Shown here piece by piece: positions 1 through 6,711 of a stretch of 9,733 bases of DNA. The notes beneath the pieces are model-generated. The model did not search any database. It was not told the origin of the DNA and saw nothing but the letters and a program-made list of their open reading frames with translations. Source of the stretch: Alphaproteobacteria bacterium. GTDB lineage: Bacteria > Pseudomonadota > Alphaproteobacteria > Micropepsales > Micropepsaceae. Made by a program: the position numbers and the translations under genes. The stretch lies in the NCBI GenBank assembly GCA_026400305.1, contig JAPLPI010000362.1, positions 1 through 9,733 of the forward strand. The letters are read 5' to 3'. Position 1 is the stretch's first letter; the number at the start of each line of letters is the position of its first letter.

Positions 1-57
1 TATGCAGTAGCCTCAGTTCCGCTGGTCCAAAATATCCGGCAGGTTGGGGAGGCCGAT

Positions 58-2016
58 GTGCAGAGCTTGATCAAGTTTTCCACCATGGGGGCGCTTGCTG
101 TCCTGATGTTTGCGACTTTGGCCGCTTACGCCCAGACTGAAACTAAGACCCAGAGCGGTACCGTTGCGGGCCGGTTCACGGTCGAGCATCCGACCTTAGA
201 GAATTTGGGCTTCGAATGGGCGATCACCGGCGATACCAATCGAAACGCCTCTGTCTCCGTGGAGTTTCGCCGTGCGGGCGACACTGTCTGGCGCAAGGCA
301 TTGCCGCTGGTGCGTGTCGGCGGCGAACGCATCTTCCGCGACGTAGAGCATCTCAATTACTCCGTCCCCGACGGCTTCGCTGGCAGTATCCTGGGCCTGA
401 AGCCCGGCACGGAATATGAGGCCCGCTTCACCCTGACCGATCCCGACGGCGCCTCAGGTCAGACCATCCAGACTGTGCGGGCCAGGACGCGTGTCGAACC
501 CCGGCCTTACGCAGGCGGCCGGATCCTTCACGTCTATCCGCCTGGCTATAAGGGCGAGCGCAAGCAACCTGCCTTCGATAGCCTACTGCAGGCCTATTAC
601 GGAGCCGGATTGGGGGACTGGAGCGTGGTGTGGGAGCGCCGCATCCAGCCTGGCGATACCATCCTCATGCATGCCGGTCTCTATCGGAACGAACGTCTCA
701 ACTATGTCGACCCGATGGCGACGCCCTTTGACGGAACCATGTGGCTCACTGCCAAAGGTACAGCCGAAAAGCCCATCACCATCAAGGCTGCCGGTGACGG
801 CGATGTCGTCATCGACGGAGCGGGCAATTACAAACTGTTCGATGTTTCGGCATCGGCCTACCATATTTTCGACGGCCTCACCTTCCGCGACACGGATGTC
901 GCGATTTTCGCCGGCATGAAAGAGGTGGTGGGGGCCGTCGGGCTTACCGTCAAGAATAGCCGCTTTGAAAATATCGGTTTCGGCGTCTGGACCGAGTATG
1001 CGGGGTCGAGTGACTTTTACATCGCCGACAATGTCTTTCTCGGCCGTCCCGAGACGCGCAATCTTGTGGTCGGCTGGAACCGCCAGTTCCGGCAACCGGA
1101 CGATGCCGCCGGCCCGGCCGGCATCTACGGCTCTCACGAAATGCGGAATTACTATGCCATCAAGGTATATGGTCCCGGCCATGTGATCGCCCACAATGCG
1201 ATTGCCTTTTTTCACGATGGCATCGGCATCTCGACCTATGGAACGCCCCCCTCGGATCCTGATCGGCGCGCCTCGTCGATCGATATCTATGGCAATGACA
1301 TTCACCTGTCCGGCGATGACTTCGTAGAAACCGATGGCGGCGTGCATAACGTCCGCGTCTACCAGAACCGGGGCGTGAACGCGGCTCACAACGGGTACAG
1401 CACCCAGCCGGTTTTCGGCGGACCGATCTATTTCATCCGCAACCTGTCCTATAACGTTCCAAACGCCTTCAAGATCAACGCCAACCCTGCCGGCATCTTC
1501 TGGTGGCACAACACGCTGATCGGGGAGCAATCCGGGGGGCCGGCCTCCAACGCGCATTTCCGCAACAACCTTTTCATCGGCCGCAATGCCAAGCAGGGCG
1601 TAATGCGGTGGGTGAACGCGAACAACACCTACAGCTCCGACTATAACGGTTACCGGCCCAATCCCGGCGCCGCCGAGCAGTATCGCTGGGAGGCGCCGGG
1701 CCGTACGGCGAACTTCGCGACACTCGCTGCGCTGAGCGCCGCAACCGGCCAGGAGCGGCACGGGGTTGAACTCGACATCGATGCCTTCGAGAATATGACG
1801 CTGCCCGACCCGGCCACGCGCTACCGGGTCTATCATGCGATGGACCTCACCTTCCGACTCAAGCCAGGCGGCAAGGCCGTGGACGCCGCGGATCGTATCC
1901 CGACCGTCAATGACGGATTTGCCGGTGCTGCTCCGGACCTTGGCGCGCTGGAAGTGGGCCAACCCGAACCGCACTACGGACCACGTTGGCTCAATACCCA
2001 ACCCTTCTATCGTTGA
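58..2016 (+). CDS. Secreted right-handed parallel beta-helix protein with N-terminal FN3-like domain
   Basis: A 652-residue exported protein, probably a carbohydrate-binding or carbohydrate-cleaving beta-helix protein; substrate unknown. Residues 1-25 form a signal peptide (hydrophobic core at 11-23, likely cleavage AYA|Q). Residues about 45-145 resemble a fibronectin type III fold (LKPGTEYEARFTL at 114-126). From about 197 the pattern is that of secreted parallel beta-helices: PGDTILMHAGLY, PITIKAAGDGDVVIDG, YHIFDGLTF, then repeated N-containing coils (VKNSRFENI, IADNVFLG, IYGNDIHL, VRVYQNRG, FRNNLFIG) to about 510. The tail AAPDLGALE (624-632) is common at the end of such proteins. The GTG start has GGGGAGG five bases upstream. 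The frame is open to the window edge, and ATG at 85 is an alternative start that would shorten the leader. It is the only well-supported plus-strand gene and converges on the propeller gene. Polysaccharide lyase activity is possible, but no catalytic residues are identified. Confidence 0.9.
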   Translation: MQSLIKFSTMGALAVLMFATLAAYAQTETKTQSGTVAGRFTVEHPTLENLGFEWAITGDTNRNASVSVEFRRAGDTVWRKALPLVRVGGERIFRDVEHLNYSVPDGFAGSILGLKPGTEYEARFTLTDPDGASGQTIQTVRARTRVEPRPYAGGRILHVYPPGYKGERKQPAFDSLLQAYYGAGLGDWSVVWERRIQPGDTILMHAGLYRNERLNYVDPMATPFDGTMWLTAKGTAEKPITIKAAGDGDVVIDGAGNYKLFDVSASAYHIFDGLTFRDTDVAIFAGMKEVVGAVGLTVKNSRFENIGFGVWTEYAGSSDFYIADNVFLGRPETRNLVVGWNRQFRQPDDAAGPAGIYGSHEMRNYYAIKVYGPGHVIAHNAIAFFHDGIGISTYGTPPSDPDRRASSIDIYGNDIHLSGDDFVETDGGVHNVRVYQNRGVNAAHNGYSTQPVFGGPIYFIRNLSYNVPNAFKINANPAGIFWWHNTLIGEQSGGPASNAHFRNNLFIGRNAKQGVMRWVNANNTYSSDYNGYRPNPGAAEQYRWEAPGRTANFATLAALSAATGQERHGVELDIDAFENMTLPDPATRYRVYHAMDLTFRLKPGGKAVDAADRIPTVNDGFAGAAPDLGALEVGQPEPHYGPRWLNTQPFYR

Positions 2017-2082
2017 TCTTCTAGGTGAAGTCGGACACGCATTTTTCCGATCGGTTCGGCCAACTGTTGTTTGTAGAATGGC

Positions 2083-2133
2083 GGCCGCCAGCTCAACGGG
2101 CGGCCCCGCAAGACCTTGGCGTTCCAAACGCCA
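2083..2133. terminator. Two tandem hairpins after the beta-helix gene
   Basis: Two perfect 7-bp stems lie 66-117 bases after the beta-helix stop: GGCCGCC/GGCGGCC (2083-2089 with 2099-2105, 9-base loop) and TGGCGTT/AACGCCA (2117-2123 with 2127-2133, 3-base loop). They sit between convergent genes and could end transcription from either side. Neither is followed by a clear T-run, so intrinsic termination is uncertain. Confidence 0.35.
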
Positions 2134-2143
2134 GCAGATAGAT

Positions 2144-2308
2144 TTAACGCCTGTGTTGCGTCGACCGGTTGAGCCGGCAACGCAAAGGGGACATTGGGCT
2201 GGTAGGGGACGAATGACCGCTTTTGGGTAAAGCGGACATAGCTTCAACGGAAGTGAACTTCTCGTAATCGAAATTCAGGTACCGACCACCCCAAGGGGTA
2301 TTCGTCAT
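2144..2308 (-). pseudogene. Truncated small ORF running into a dispersed repeat
   Basis: A 54-codon ORF starts at ATG 2306-2308, six bases after the stop of the propeller gene. Its first 23 residues (starting MTNTPWGGRYLNFDYEKF) have the mixed composition of a real protein N-terminus. From residue 24 onward the reading frame is made of the dispersed repeat that begins at 2239 on this strand, and it ends at TAA 2144-2146. The simplest reading is the 5' end of a gene once co-transcribed with the propeller gene and cut off by the repeat. The family is not recognised. No clear ribosome binding site is visible, so a chance ORF cannot be excluded. Confidence 0.35.
2210..2239 (-). repeat. Dispersed REP-like palindromic element, copy 1
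   Basis: An imperfect inverted repeat with arms ATGACCGCTTT (2213-2223) and AAAGCGGACAT (2229-2239), one A/A mismatch and a five-base loop. A second copy in the same orientation lies at 3805-3835. From general knowledge, short elements of this type (AAGCGGTCATT / ATGTCCGCTT) recur between genes in many alphaproteobacterial genomes, where they give rise to spurious small ORFs. The flanks of the two copies differ, so only this core is shared. Confidence 0.6.
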
Positions 2309-2314
2309 ATTCGT

Positions 2315-3559
2315 TCAGTTTGTCCGGTGGTATCGCTTGATATCGTTGTTGACGGTGTCGGCGACATAGATCGTTCTTCCATCGGGCGACATGGTCATGG
2401 CATGGGCTTCGCCATATTCATTGGCGCCAAAGCCCTCCTTGCCTAACCAGCCCAGAACATTCCCATTCTTGTCCAGGCGCATGATCATGCCGTCAAAGCC
2501 TGCCGTCATCCACAACTGGTCCCTGCTGTCGACATAAAGACTGCAGATAAGGTTTTGCATCTTCACCGTCTTCAGATGCTTACCGTTGGAATTGTAGATC
2601 AACAGATTCTTCGCTTCGCGGTCACCAATGAATACCGTGCCCCCCTTGTCGACAGCAAGAGCATGAATGTTTGCTGCGGGAGGCGCATTATCGTCATGCT
2701 TCAAGGTCCAGGTGATGAGAAATTTTCCGTTTTTGTCGAACTTGACGACGCGCGGATCCGGTCCACCATGACCCGTGGCGACGAAAACATCTCCATTGGG
2801 GCCCGCCGCGACCGCTGTCGGTTCGTTGAAGAAGTGATCTCCCCTGGCTTCATCCCAGCTGCCAGCCCTGCCGTTGGTACCCAGCCGCATCAACACTTCA
2901 CCGCGCGAATTGAGCTTGACCACCGTGCTGCATTGCTGGTCGCTGAGCCAGATATTGTCGTCCTTGTCGATGAACATGCCGTGGGGGCGTGAAATAATAT
3001 CGGGGTCGAAGCTGCGCACCAGCTTGTTGTCAGCGTCATATTCCAGCAATTCATACATCGGCTGCCGCTGGAAAACGATCAAGTGACCGTTCCTGAGAAG
3101 CCCGACGCTGGCGACGTTGGAAAATTGGGTGGCTGTGGGCGGATGCGGCGGTTCGACATTCTCGTAAGGCAAGGCTGGCGCCGTGGGAATAACTGTGCCC
3201 CGCATCGCCATGCCGGCAGCACCCGGAGGCACGCCCCCGCTGGCAGCTTGCGAGGTCCGGCCAGCGCCCTGTCCAGCGCCGGCTGCAGCGACCGCGTCTG
3301 CCCAGGGATTCGCCACTAACTGAGGCGGATTACCCCCGCCATAGGGCAGGGGCGCCTGCCCCGGTGCTTGCCCTGCACCATAATCCATCACCAGATTGCA
3401 GGCCACGCCAGCACCGGAATCCGTGCCGCGCGAATTGGCCACATTTGGGGGCCGAGTGGCCATGGTGCTGCGCGCAGGCGGAGGGGCGGAAACGTCTTGT
3501 GCAAAAACCGCTGATGACACGCCTAGACCCAACAATACACAAAGTACGGACCGATTCAT
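2315..3559 (-). CDS. Secreted six-bladed beta-propeller, peptidyl-alpha-hydroxyglycine amidating lyase (PAL)-like NHL protein
   Basis: A 414-residue exported protein. Residues 1-20 are a signal peptide (SAVFA|Q). Residues 22-145 are rich in Pro, Ala and Gly with no visible fold, perhaps a linker. Residues 150-414 hold NHL-type blades. Three histidines each open a blade: RPHGMFID (H194), NIHALAVD (H299) and EAHAMTMS (H386). This matches the zinc-binding histidine pattern of PAL as I recall it (rat PAL H585, H690, H786; the first spacing of 105 is identical). VFQR (R165) and GDREA (R314) match the PAL active-site arginine motifs. The catalytic tyrosine of the ADGY motif appears as ATGH (H264). 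PAL cleaves peptidyl-alpha-hydroxyglycine to an amide and glyoxylate. No partner monooxygenase is visible, so the real substrate may differ. CGGGGAAG lies nine bases before the ATG. Confidence 0.88.
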   Translation of the reverse strand: MNRSVLCVLLGLGVSSAVFAQDVSAPPPARSTMATRPPNVANSRGTDSGAGVACNLVMDYGAGQAPGQAPLPYGGGNPPQLVANPWADAVAAAGAGQGAGRTSQAASGGVPPGAAGMAMRGTVIPTAPALPYENVEPPHPPTATQFSNVASVGLLRNGHLIVFQRQPMYELLEYDADNKLVRSFDPDIISRPHGMFIDKDDNIWLSDQQCSTVVKLNSRGEVLMRLGTNGRAGSWDEARGDHFFNEPTAVAAGPNGDVFVATGHGGPDPRVVKFDKNGKFLITWTLKHDDNAPPAANIHALAVDKGGTVFIGDREAKNLLIYNSNGKHLKTVKMQNLICSLYVDSRDQLWMTAGFDGMIMRLDKNGNVLGWLGKEGFGANEYGEAHAMTMSPDGRTIYVADTVNNDIKRYHRTN

Positions 3560-3623
3560 GCCGCGTAACTTCCCCGAAAAGTGTTTTCTTTAGCCAGTAC
3601 GCTAACACGCCAACTAAAATCTA

Positions 3624-3639
3624 GCCGACCAAAGTCGGC
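3624..3639 (-). promoter_or_regulatory. Hairpin in the upstream region of the propeller gene
   Basis: A perfect 6-bp stem GCCGAC/GTCGGC with a four-base loop lies 65-80 bases upstream of the propeller start codon. On the minus strand it is followed by TAGATTTTAG, so it could be a weak terminator for upstream transcription or a leader structure. No convincing -35/-10 pair could be assigned here. A perfect 12-base palindrome, CCATCTAGATGG, lies farther upstream at 3717-3728. Confidence 0.25.
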
Positions 3640-3804
3640 CTGAATATGCAACCATTGTCTCTTGGCCTGCTTTGTATTTTGTACCAGTGTAAGTGAGCCT
3701 CTGTGTAGGTTGCGTTCCATCTAGATGGGGTGGCTGAGTCAAAAAATTCTGCGGCGCAGGTGGCGAAATCCGTTGCGAATTGCACCGCCGCATAAGCCAA
3801 TTCT

Positions 3805-3835
3805 CGAATGACCGCTTATGGCGGAAAGCGGACAT
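3805..3835 (-). repeat. Dispersed REP-like palindromic element, copy 2
   Basis: Second copy of the element at 2210-2239: arms ATGACCGCTT (3808-3817) and AAGCGGACAT (3826-3835) around an eight-base centre. Both copies share CGAATGACCGCTT and AAGCGGACAT in the same orientation. This copy sits in the 520-bp gap between the MFS remnant and the propeller gene, about 100 bases from copy A of the other repeat family. Confidence 0.6.
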
Positions 3836-3933
3836 CCACCCGTGACAATCCCGCCCATCGCACGACAAGCTCGACCGGCTCTGCCTCGCCTTCTGCTAAA
3901 ATCGTCAAGTTGAACCTGCCCCAGGCGTCCTGA

Positions 3934-4045
3934 CTTGCCTTTCGAGCAACAAGTCAAAATGCCAGCCCATTTGTAAGGCCATGTCATAGCTACGAGGCGC
4001 CCAACCCGTCAAACAGCGATGAGGGGTGGGGGGCATGAATTTCAT
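3934..4045 (-). repeat. Three-copy intergenic element, copy A
   Basis: This stretch is similar to segments at 6637-6700 and 7661-7775 in the same orientation. In the 44-base core, 3953-3996, it matches copy B at 40 positions. Over 55 bases it matches copy C at 44. A short hairpin CAGG-cgt-CCTG (3922-3932) lies at its left edge, and the other copies also have a hairpin there. On the minus strand one frame is open in both A and C, with TGW.P.SY and GW.F.LL shared, but many differences change the amino acid and copy B has stops, so this is probably not a maintained gene. It lies 3' of the receptor/MFS remnant. Confidence 0.7.
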
Positions 4046-4082
4046 CTAGAAAAATCCGGTCTACTCCACCCGGTCCTTGACC

Positions 4083-4190
4083 TTATTCGCTGTGCTGGGG
4101 CGCGGCGACGGACAGGCTGATGCGGTCGATATAATTGACCAGGGCACACGCGCCCAAAAGGACGCCGATGGTCCAACGGCGGTGCGGCAC
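4083..4190 (-). pseudogene. N-terminal remnant of an MFS transporter (ACS-like)
   Basis: GTG at 4188-4190, four bases after the receptor stop codon, opens a 35-codon frame ending at TAA 4083-4085. It contains RRWTIGVLLGACALVNYIDR followed by ISLSVAAP. This is the typical first transmembrane segment and NYIDR..LSVAAP signature of anion:cation symporter-type MFS proteins, which normally run to about 400-450 residues. The match stops abruptly at AAPQHSE; nothing after it in any frame resembles the rest of a transporter. A few bases on, the second frame reads KVKDRVE and stops, which could be the leftover C-terminus after an internal deletion, but this is speculative. The tight spacing indicates the intact gene was co-transcribed with the receptor. 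Confidence 0.72.
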
Positions 4191-4194
4191 CCGG

Positions 4195-6234
4195 CTAGAG
4201 GTCGTGCTGGACATTGATACCTACCACGGCGCCATTGTTCAGTTTGCGATGCTCGACAAAGCTCAATGGCGCGCTGCCTCTGAGGCCCGCATAGACATCT
4301 CGGTCTCGGTAAGAGGTGGCCTGGGCCACGTCCCGGCCGAACGCGCGTATCGTCCAGACCGGCGTTGGCTTGTATTCGACAAATGCGCCAAATTTGACGT
4401 CATGGTTATTAGTGCTGATCTCGTCGATCCGGTATTCGATTTCCCGGCTGTCGCCATGCGTGTGCACAGTCAAGCCCAGTTGGAGATTATTCTTTGGCAT
4501 ATCATAAGTGATTTCGGTCGTTGTCGCGAACGCGAAGGACGGGCCGCCGAAAGTCTGGCCGCCGACGATTCTGCGGTACGTACCAGTCGCAGGATCGCGC
4601 ACCCGGCTGTGACGCCAGACGCCTTCGCTTTTCACGGTCACGCCCTCCAGTCCCACCTCGTCCAATGGCAAGATCAGGTTGGTTAATATCGTTTCGCGGG
4701 TGCCGTTGCCGATATTGCCCACCGCGTTAAAAACCTGGCCGCCAGCAAAAACCGGAATGCGATCCACGACCTGGGAAATGACTTCGTGCCGTGCTTCCAC
4801 CACCAGCGAGCCACGATTCCAGAAATGCCGTTCCCAGGCTAGAGAGATGTTCCAGCTGTGCGCCGGTTCCAGATTCTTATTTCCCCCGGTGACGATATTG
4901 CTGTTGAGCGAGGTCGAGCTGGCAAAGTTGCGGAATACCAGCTGCCCGACCTGGCGCTCCACTAGCAGGCGCAGCTCATGGCCCGGCGCGGGGTTCCATG
5001 CCGTGAGCCAGCGCGGCTTGAAGAATGCGAGATCCTTTGTCAGACTGCTGTCGCCGCTCTGGGTCAATGTCGAAGTTTCATAACGCGCGCCCAGTTCCGT
5101 CATCAGCACGGGGTTGAAGCGCCAATTGGCGGTGGAGAAGAATTCGACGCGTTTTTCCTCCACCCGGATATTTGCGGCTGGCAGGATCACCGGCGTGCCG
5201 CCCAAGGTTAAAGTGCTGCGGCTGCTGAGCACATTGATGGCGCCTTCCGCGCCCGATTCCACTTTCAGCGGCCCGTCCAGATACTGCCAGGCCAGCCGGG
5301 CAACATCTTCGCGTAGGTTGAACCGGCTGCGCGACATGTTGGTGCCTGACGACGCGGTGGTCTGGCTGATCTCGTCTTGCTCTTCGACACGGTGCACGGT
5401 GAACAGCTGTAGCTTGCCCAGATCACCCAAGCCGCGTTGATAATCCAGCCGCCCTTCGCCATTGCGCGCGCGGGCGCTTTCCAGTCCCGTCACCAGCGAA
5501 GCTGCGGGAAAATAGATCTGATCGAGGACACCTGAATAGGCGCGCTCTTGCTTCAGGACCAAGCCCAGAGAAAGTTCGCCCTCCCAGACGGACTGGCGAT
5601 ACGCGGTGCTGAGTTCGGCAATGTTGGTGAGCTTGGGAAAGCTGTAGAGGGACAATTGCAGGGGCGTGCCGTCAGGAAGAAATCGCGTGCGCGTGCCGAA
5701 GCCGTTCTGGTTCTGCATGCCAAAATCACGAGCCCATAGCGCGGACATTTCCAGAGTCGAACTTGTACCCTGCCGGACCACATGCAGCGCCAGCTTGGGC
5801 GCGGTGGTGCCAAAATGCGTGATCGCACCTTCCAATTCCGCCCTTCCCGGCAGCGCGACACCCCTGCCGCGCACCACATTGGCCAGCATGGGATAGCCAT
5901 GCATGTCGGCGCCGCCGCGGACCAATTCAATATGGTCCACCGACGATGCCGGGATGCGGCGCAGAAGAACTTCGACGCTGTCTTCCTTGCTGGTGGGAAG
6001 ATGGCCGTCAATCAGAACATTGCCGACAGTGCCGGAAAAGCCGCGAACCGCGGCATCGCCAAGCTGGATGTGAAATCCAGGCAGCAAGGTCAACATTTCA
6101 AACGCGGTGGAAGGCTGGTTGGCCGCAAAAAAACTCGCCGGATAGGTGGCGACGCCGTCTTGCGCCGAAGCCGGCGTGGGTTGAGAAGCCGCAAACACAG
6201 ACAGCGCGACAAGGCCGACAAGCAAGCAACGCAT
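4195..6234 (-). CDS. TonB-dependent outer-membrane receptor
   Basis: A 679-residue outer-membrane receptor, predicted to import a ligand using TonB energy. The signal peptide is residues 1-24 (ASA|Q). A plug domain spans roughly 31-125 with the usual marks: LLPGF (50-54), AVRGF (62-66), NVLIDGHLP (72-80), RRIPASSVDHIELVRGG (92-108). The rest is a barrel of alternating strands rich in aromatic residues. There is no N-terminal signalling or carboxypeptidase-like domain and no obvious TonB box. The last residues, VQHDL, lack the C-terminal Phe or Trp usual in this class. The length is ordinary for the family. The start ATG lacks a well-placed Shine-Dalgarno; AAGGG lies about 15 bases upstream. 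The MFS remnant follows after four bases, so receptor and inner-membrane transporter formed one unit. The ligand is unknown. Confidence 0.93.
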   Translation of the reverse strand: MRCLLVGLVALSVFAASQPTPASAQDGVATYPASFFAANQPSTAFEMLTLLPGFHIQLGDAAVRGFSGTVGNVLIDGHLPTSKEDSVEVLLRRIPASSVDHIELVRGGADMHGYPMLANVVRGRGVALPGRAELEGAITHFGTTAPKLALHVVRQGTSSTLEMSALWARDFGMQNQNGFGTRTRFLPDGTPLQLSLYSFPKLTNIAELSTAYRQSVWEGELSLGLVLKQERAYSGVLDQIYFPAASLVTGLESARARNGEGRLDYQRGLGDLGKLQLFTVHRVEEQDEISQTTASSGTNMSRSRFNLREDVARLAWQYLDGPLKVESGAEGAINVLSSRSTLTLGGTPVILPAANIRVEEKRVEFFSTANWRFNPVLMTELGARYETSTLTQSGDSSLTKDLAFFKPRWLTAWNPAPGHELRLLVERQVGQLVFRNFASSTSLNSNIVTGGNKNLEPAHSWNISLAWERHFWNRGSLVVEARHEVISQVVDRIPVFAGGQVFNAVGNIGNGTRETILTNLILPLDEVGLEGVTVKSEGVWRHSRVRDPATGTYRRIVGGQTFGGPSFAFATTTEITYDMPKNNLQLGLTVHTHGDSREIEYRIDEISTNNHDVKFGAFVEYKPTPVWTIRAFGRDVAQATSYRDRDVYAGLRGSAPLSFVEHRKLNNGAVVGINVQHDL

Positions 6235-6344
6235 TATGGCTATGAATTTCCCTTGGCGAGGCCTGTTATATCAGGTCTTTATTATGAGGCGGACCAAAGA
6301 AAATAGCGGCCAACCCTCACCTTCATTCATGCCGCAAAAGCCTG

Positions 6345-6578
6345 ATGAGGTCCATCGCCGGCACGGGACAGCCATGCGGCAGTCCGGCCATCAGATACTT
6401 ACCGTATCGCGGCAGCGGCATGGGCGGCCCCGGTATGGGTGGCGGTGGCATGGGTGGACGCATGGGACCCGGAATGGGCGGCCCTAGCATGGGTGGGCGA
6501 TTTGGCCCCGGCATGGGCGGGCGAATTGATAGGTCTAATGGTGCAAGGCCGCCTAACGTCGCCCCAAACACGCCTTAA
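6345..6578 (+). CDS. Small Met/Gly-rich repeat ORF (doubtful)
   Basis: A 77-codon ORF whose middle (residues 26-59) is built of MGGPG/MGGGG/MGGR-type units. ATGGG recurs at 6420, 6435, 6450, 6462, 6474, 6489 and 6513, every spacing a multiple of three, so the repeat has coding periodicity. The opposite strand is also open across it (Pro/Met-rich, 6323-6571) because of the repeat, so strand choice is uncertain. The plus strand is favoured by a long hairpin 13 bases after its stop that pairs best in plus-strand RNA. No ribosome binding site or signal peptide is visible, and the frame is open upstream only to a stop at 6285. It may be a small protein, a fragment of a larger low-complexity protein, or noncoding. 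Confidence 0.3.
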   Translation: MRSIAGTGQPCGSPAIRYLPYRGSGMGGPGMGGGGMGGRMGPGMGGPSMGGRFGPGMGGRIDRSNGARPPNVAPNTP

Positions 6579-6591
6579 TTTCTGAGAAATC

Positions 6592-6636
6592 TGCCAAGCT
6601 CCATTGTTGTGATTTTCACAGCAGTGGGGCTTGGCA
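6592..6636 (+). terminator. Long continuous hairpin, best paired as plus-strand RNA
   Basis: A 21-bp stem (6592-6612 with 6616-6636) closes on a TTT loop. Three of the pairs are G-T (6600/6628, 6604/6624, 6607/6621), which pair as G-U in plus-strand RNA but become A-C mismatches in minus-strand RNA. It starts 13 bases after the Met/Gly ORF stop. It also forms the left edge of repeat copy B. There is no T-run after it, so it may be a processing or stability element rather than an intrinsic terminator. Confidence 0.5.
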
Positions 6637-6700
6637 TTACCCTTCCCGCAACTAGTCGAAATGCCAGCCCATTTGTATGGCCGTGTCATAGCTATGAGCT
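6637..6700 (-). repeat. Three-copy intergenic element, copy B (shortened)
   Basis: The core 6655-6698 is identical to copy A at 40 of 44 positions (GCCAGCCCATTTGTA and GTCATAGCTA are shared). The similarity stops at about 6698, 14 bases before the barrel gene stop, whereas copies A and C continue for another 45-50 bases. The element lies directly 3' of the barrel gene with the long hairpin on its other side. The minus-strand frame that is open in A and C has stop codons here. Confidence 0.68.
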
Positions 6701-6711
6701 AACAATATCGA

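Noticed and set aside
583..2247. 554-codon ORF on the minus strand
   Set aside because: It is antisense to the beta-helix gene, whose signal peptide and domain motifs are clear; its own translation shows no recognisable domain and it is open because of GC-rich codon use.
3890..3950. Minus-strand peptide containing FNLTILAEGEAEPVELVVRW as a possible gene fragment
   Set aside because: It looks protein-like but is under 50 codons, begins after a stop inside repeat copy A, has no start signal and matches no family I recognise.
3614..3987. Two overlapping minus-strand ORFs of 84 and 82 codons
   Set aside because: They consist of the dispersed palindromic element and repeat copy A read in chance frames, with no ribosome binding site or domain.
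4135..4686. 183-codon plus-strand ORF
   Set aside because: It is antisense to the C-terminal part of the TonB-dependent receptor and has no domain of its own.
6323..6571. 82-codon Pro/Met-rich minus-strand ORF
   Set aside because: It is the mirror of the Met/Gly repeat; it starts at GTG with no proper ribosome binding site, and the adjacent hairpin favours plus-strand transcription. It is not fully excluded.
6399..6689. 96-codon minus-strand ORF across the hairpin and repeat copy B
   Set aside because: Its start resembles the ORF in copy A only because both lie in the repeat; the remainder is the Met/Gly repeat read in another frame (His/Ala/Thr-rich).
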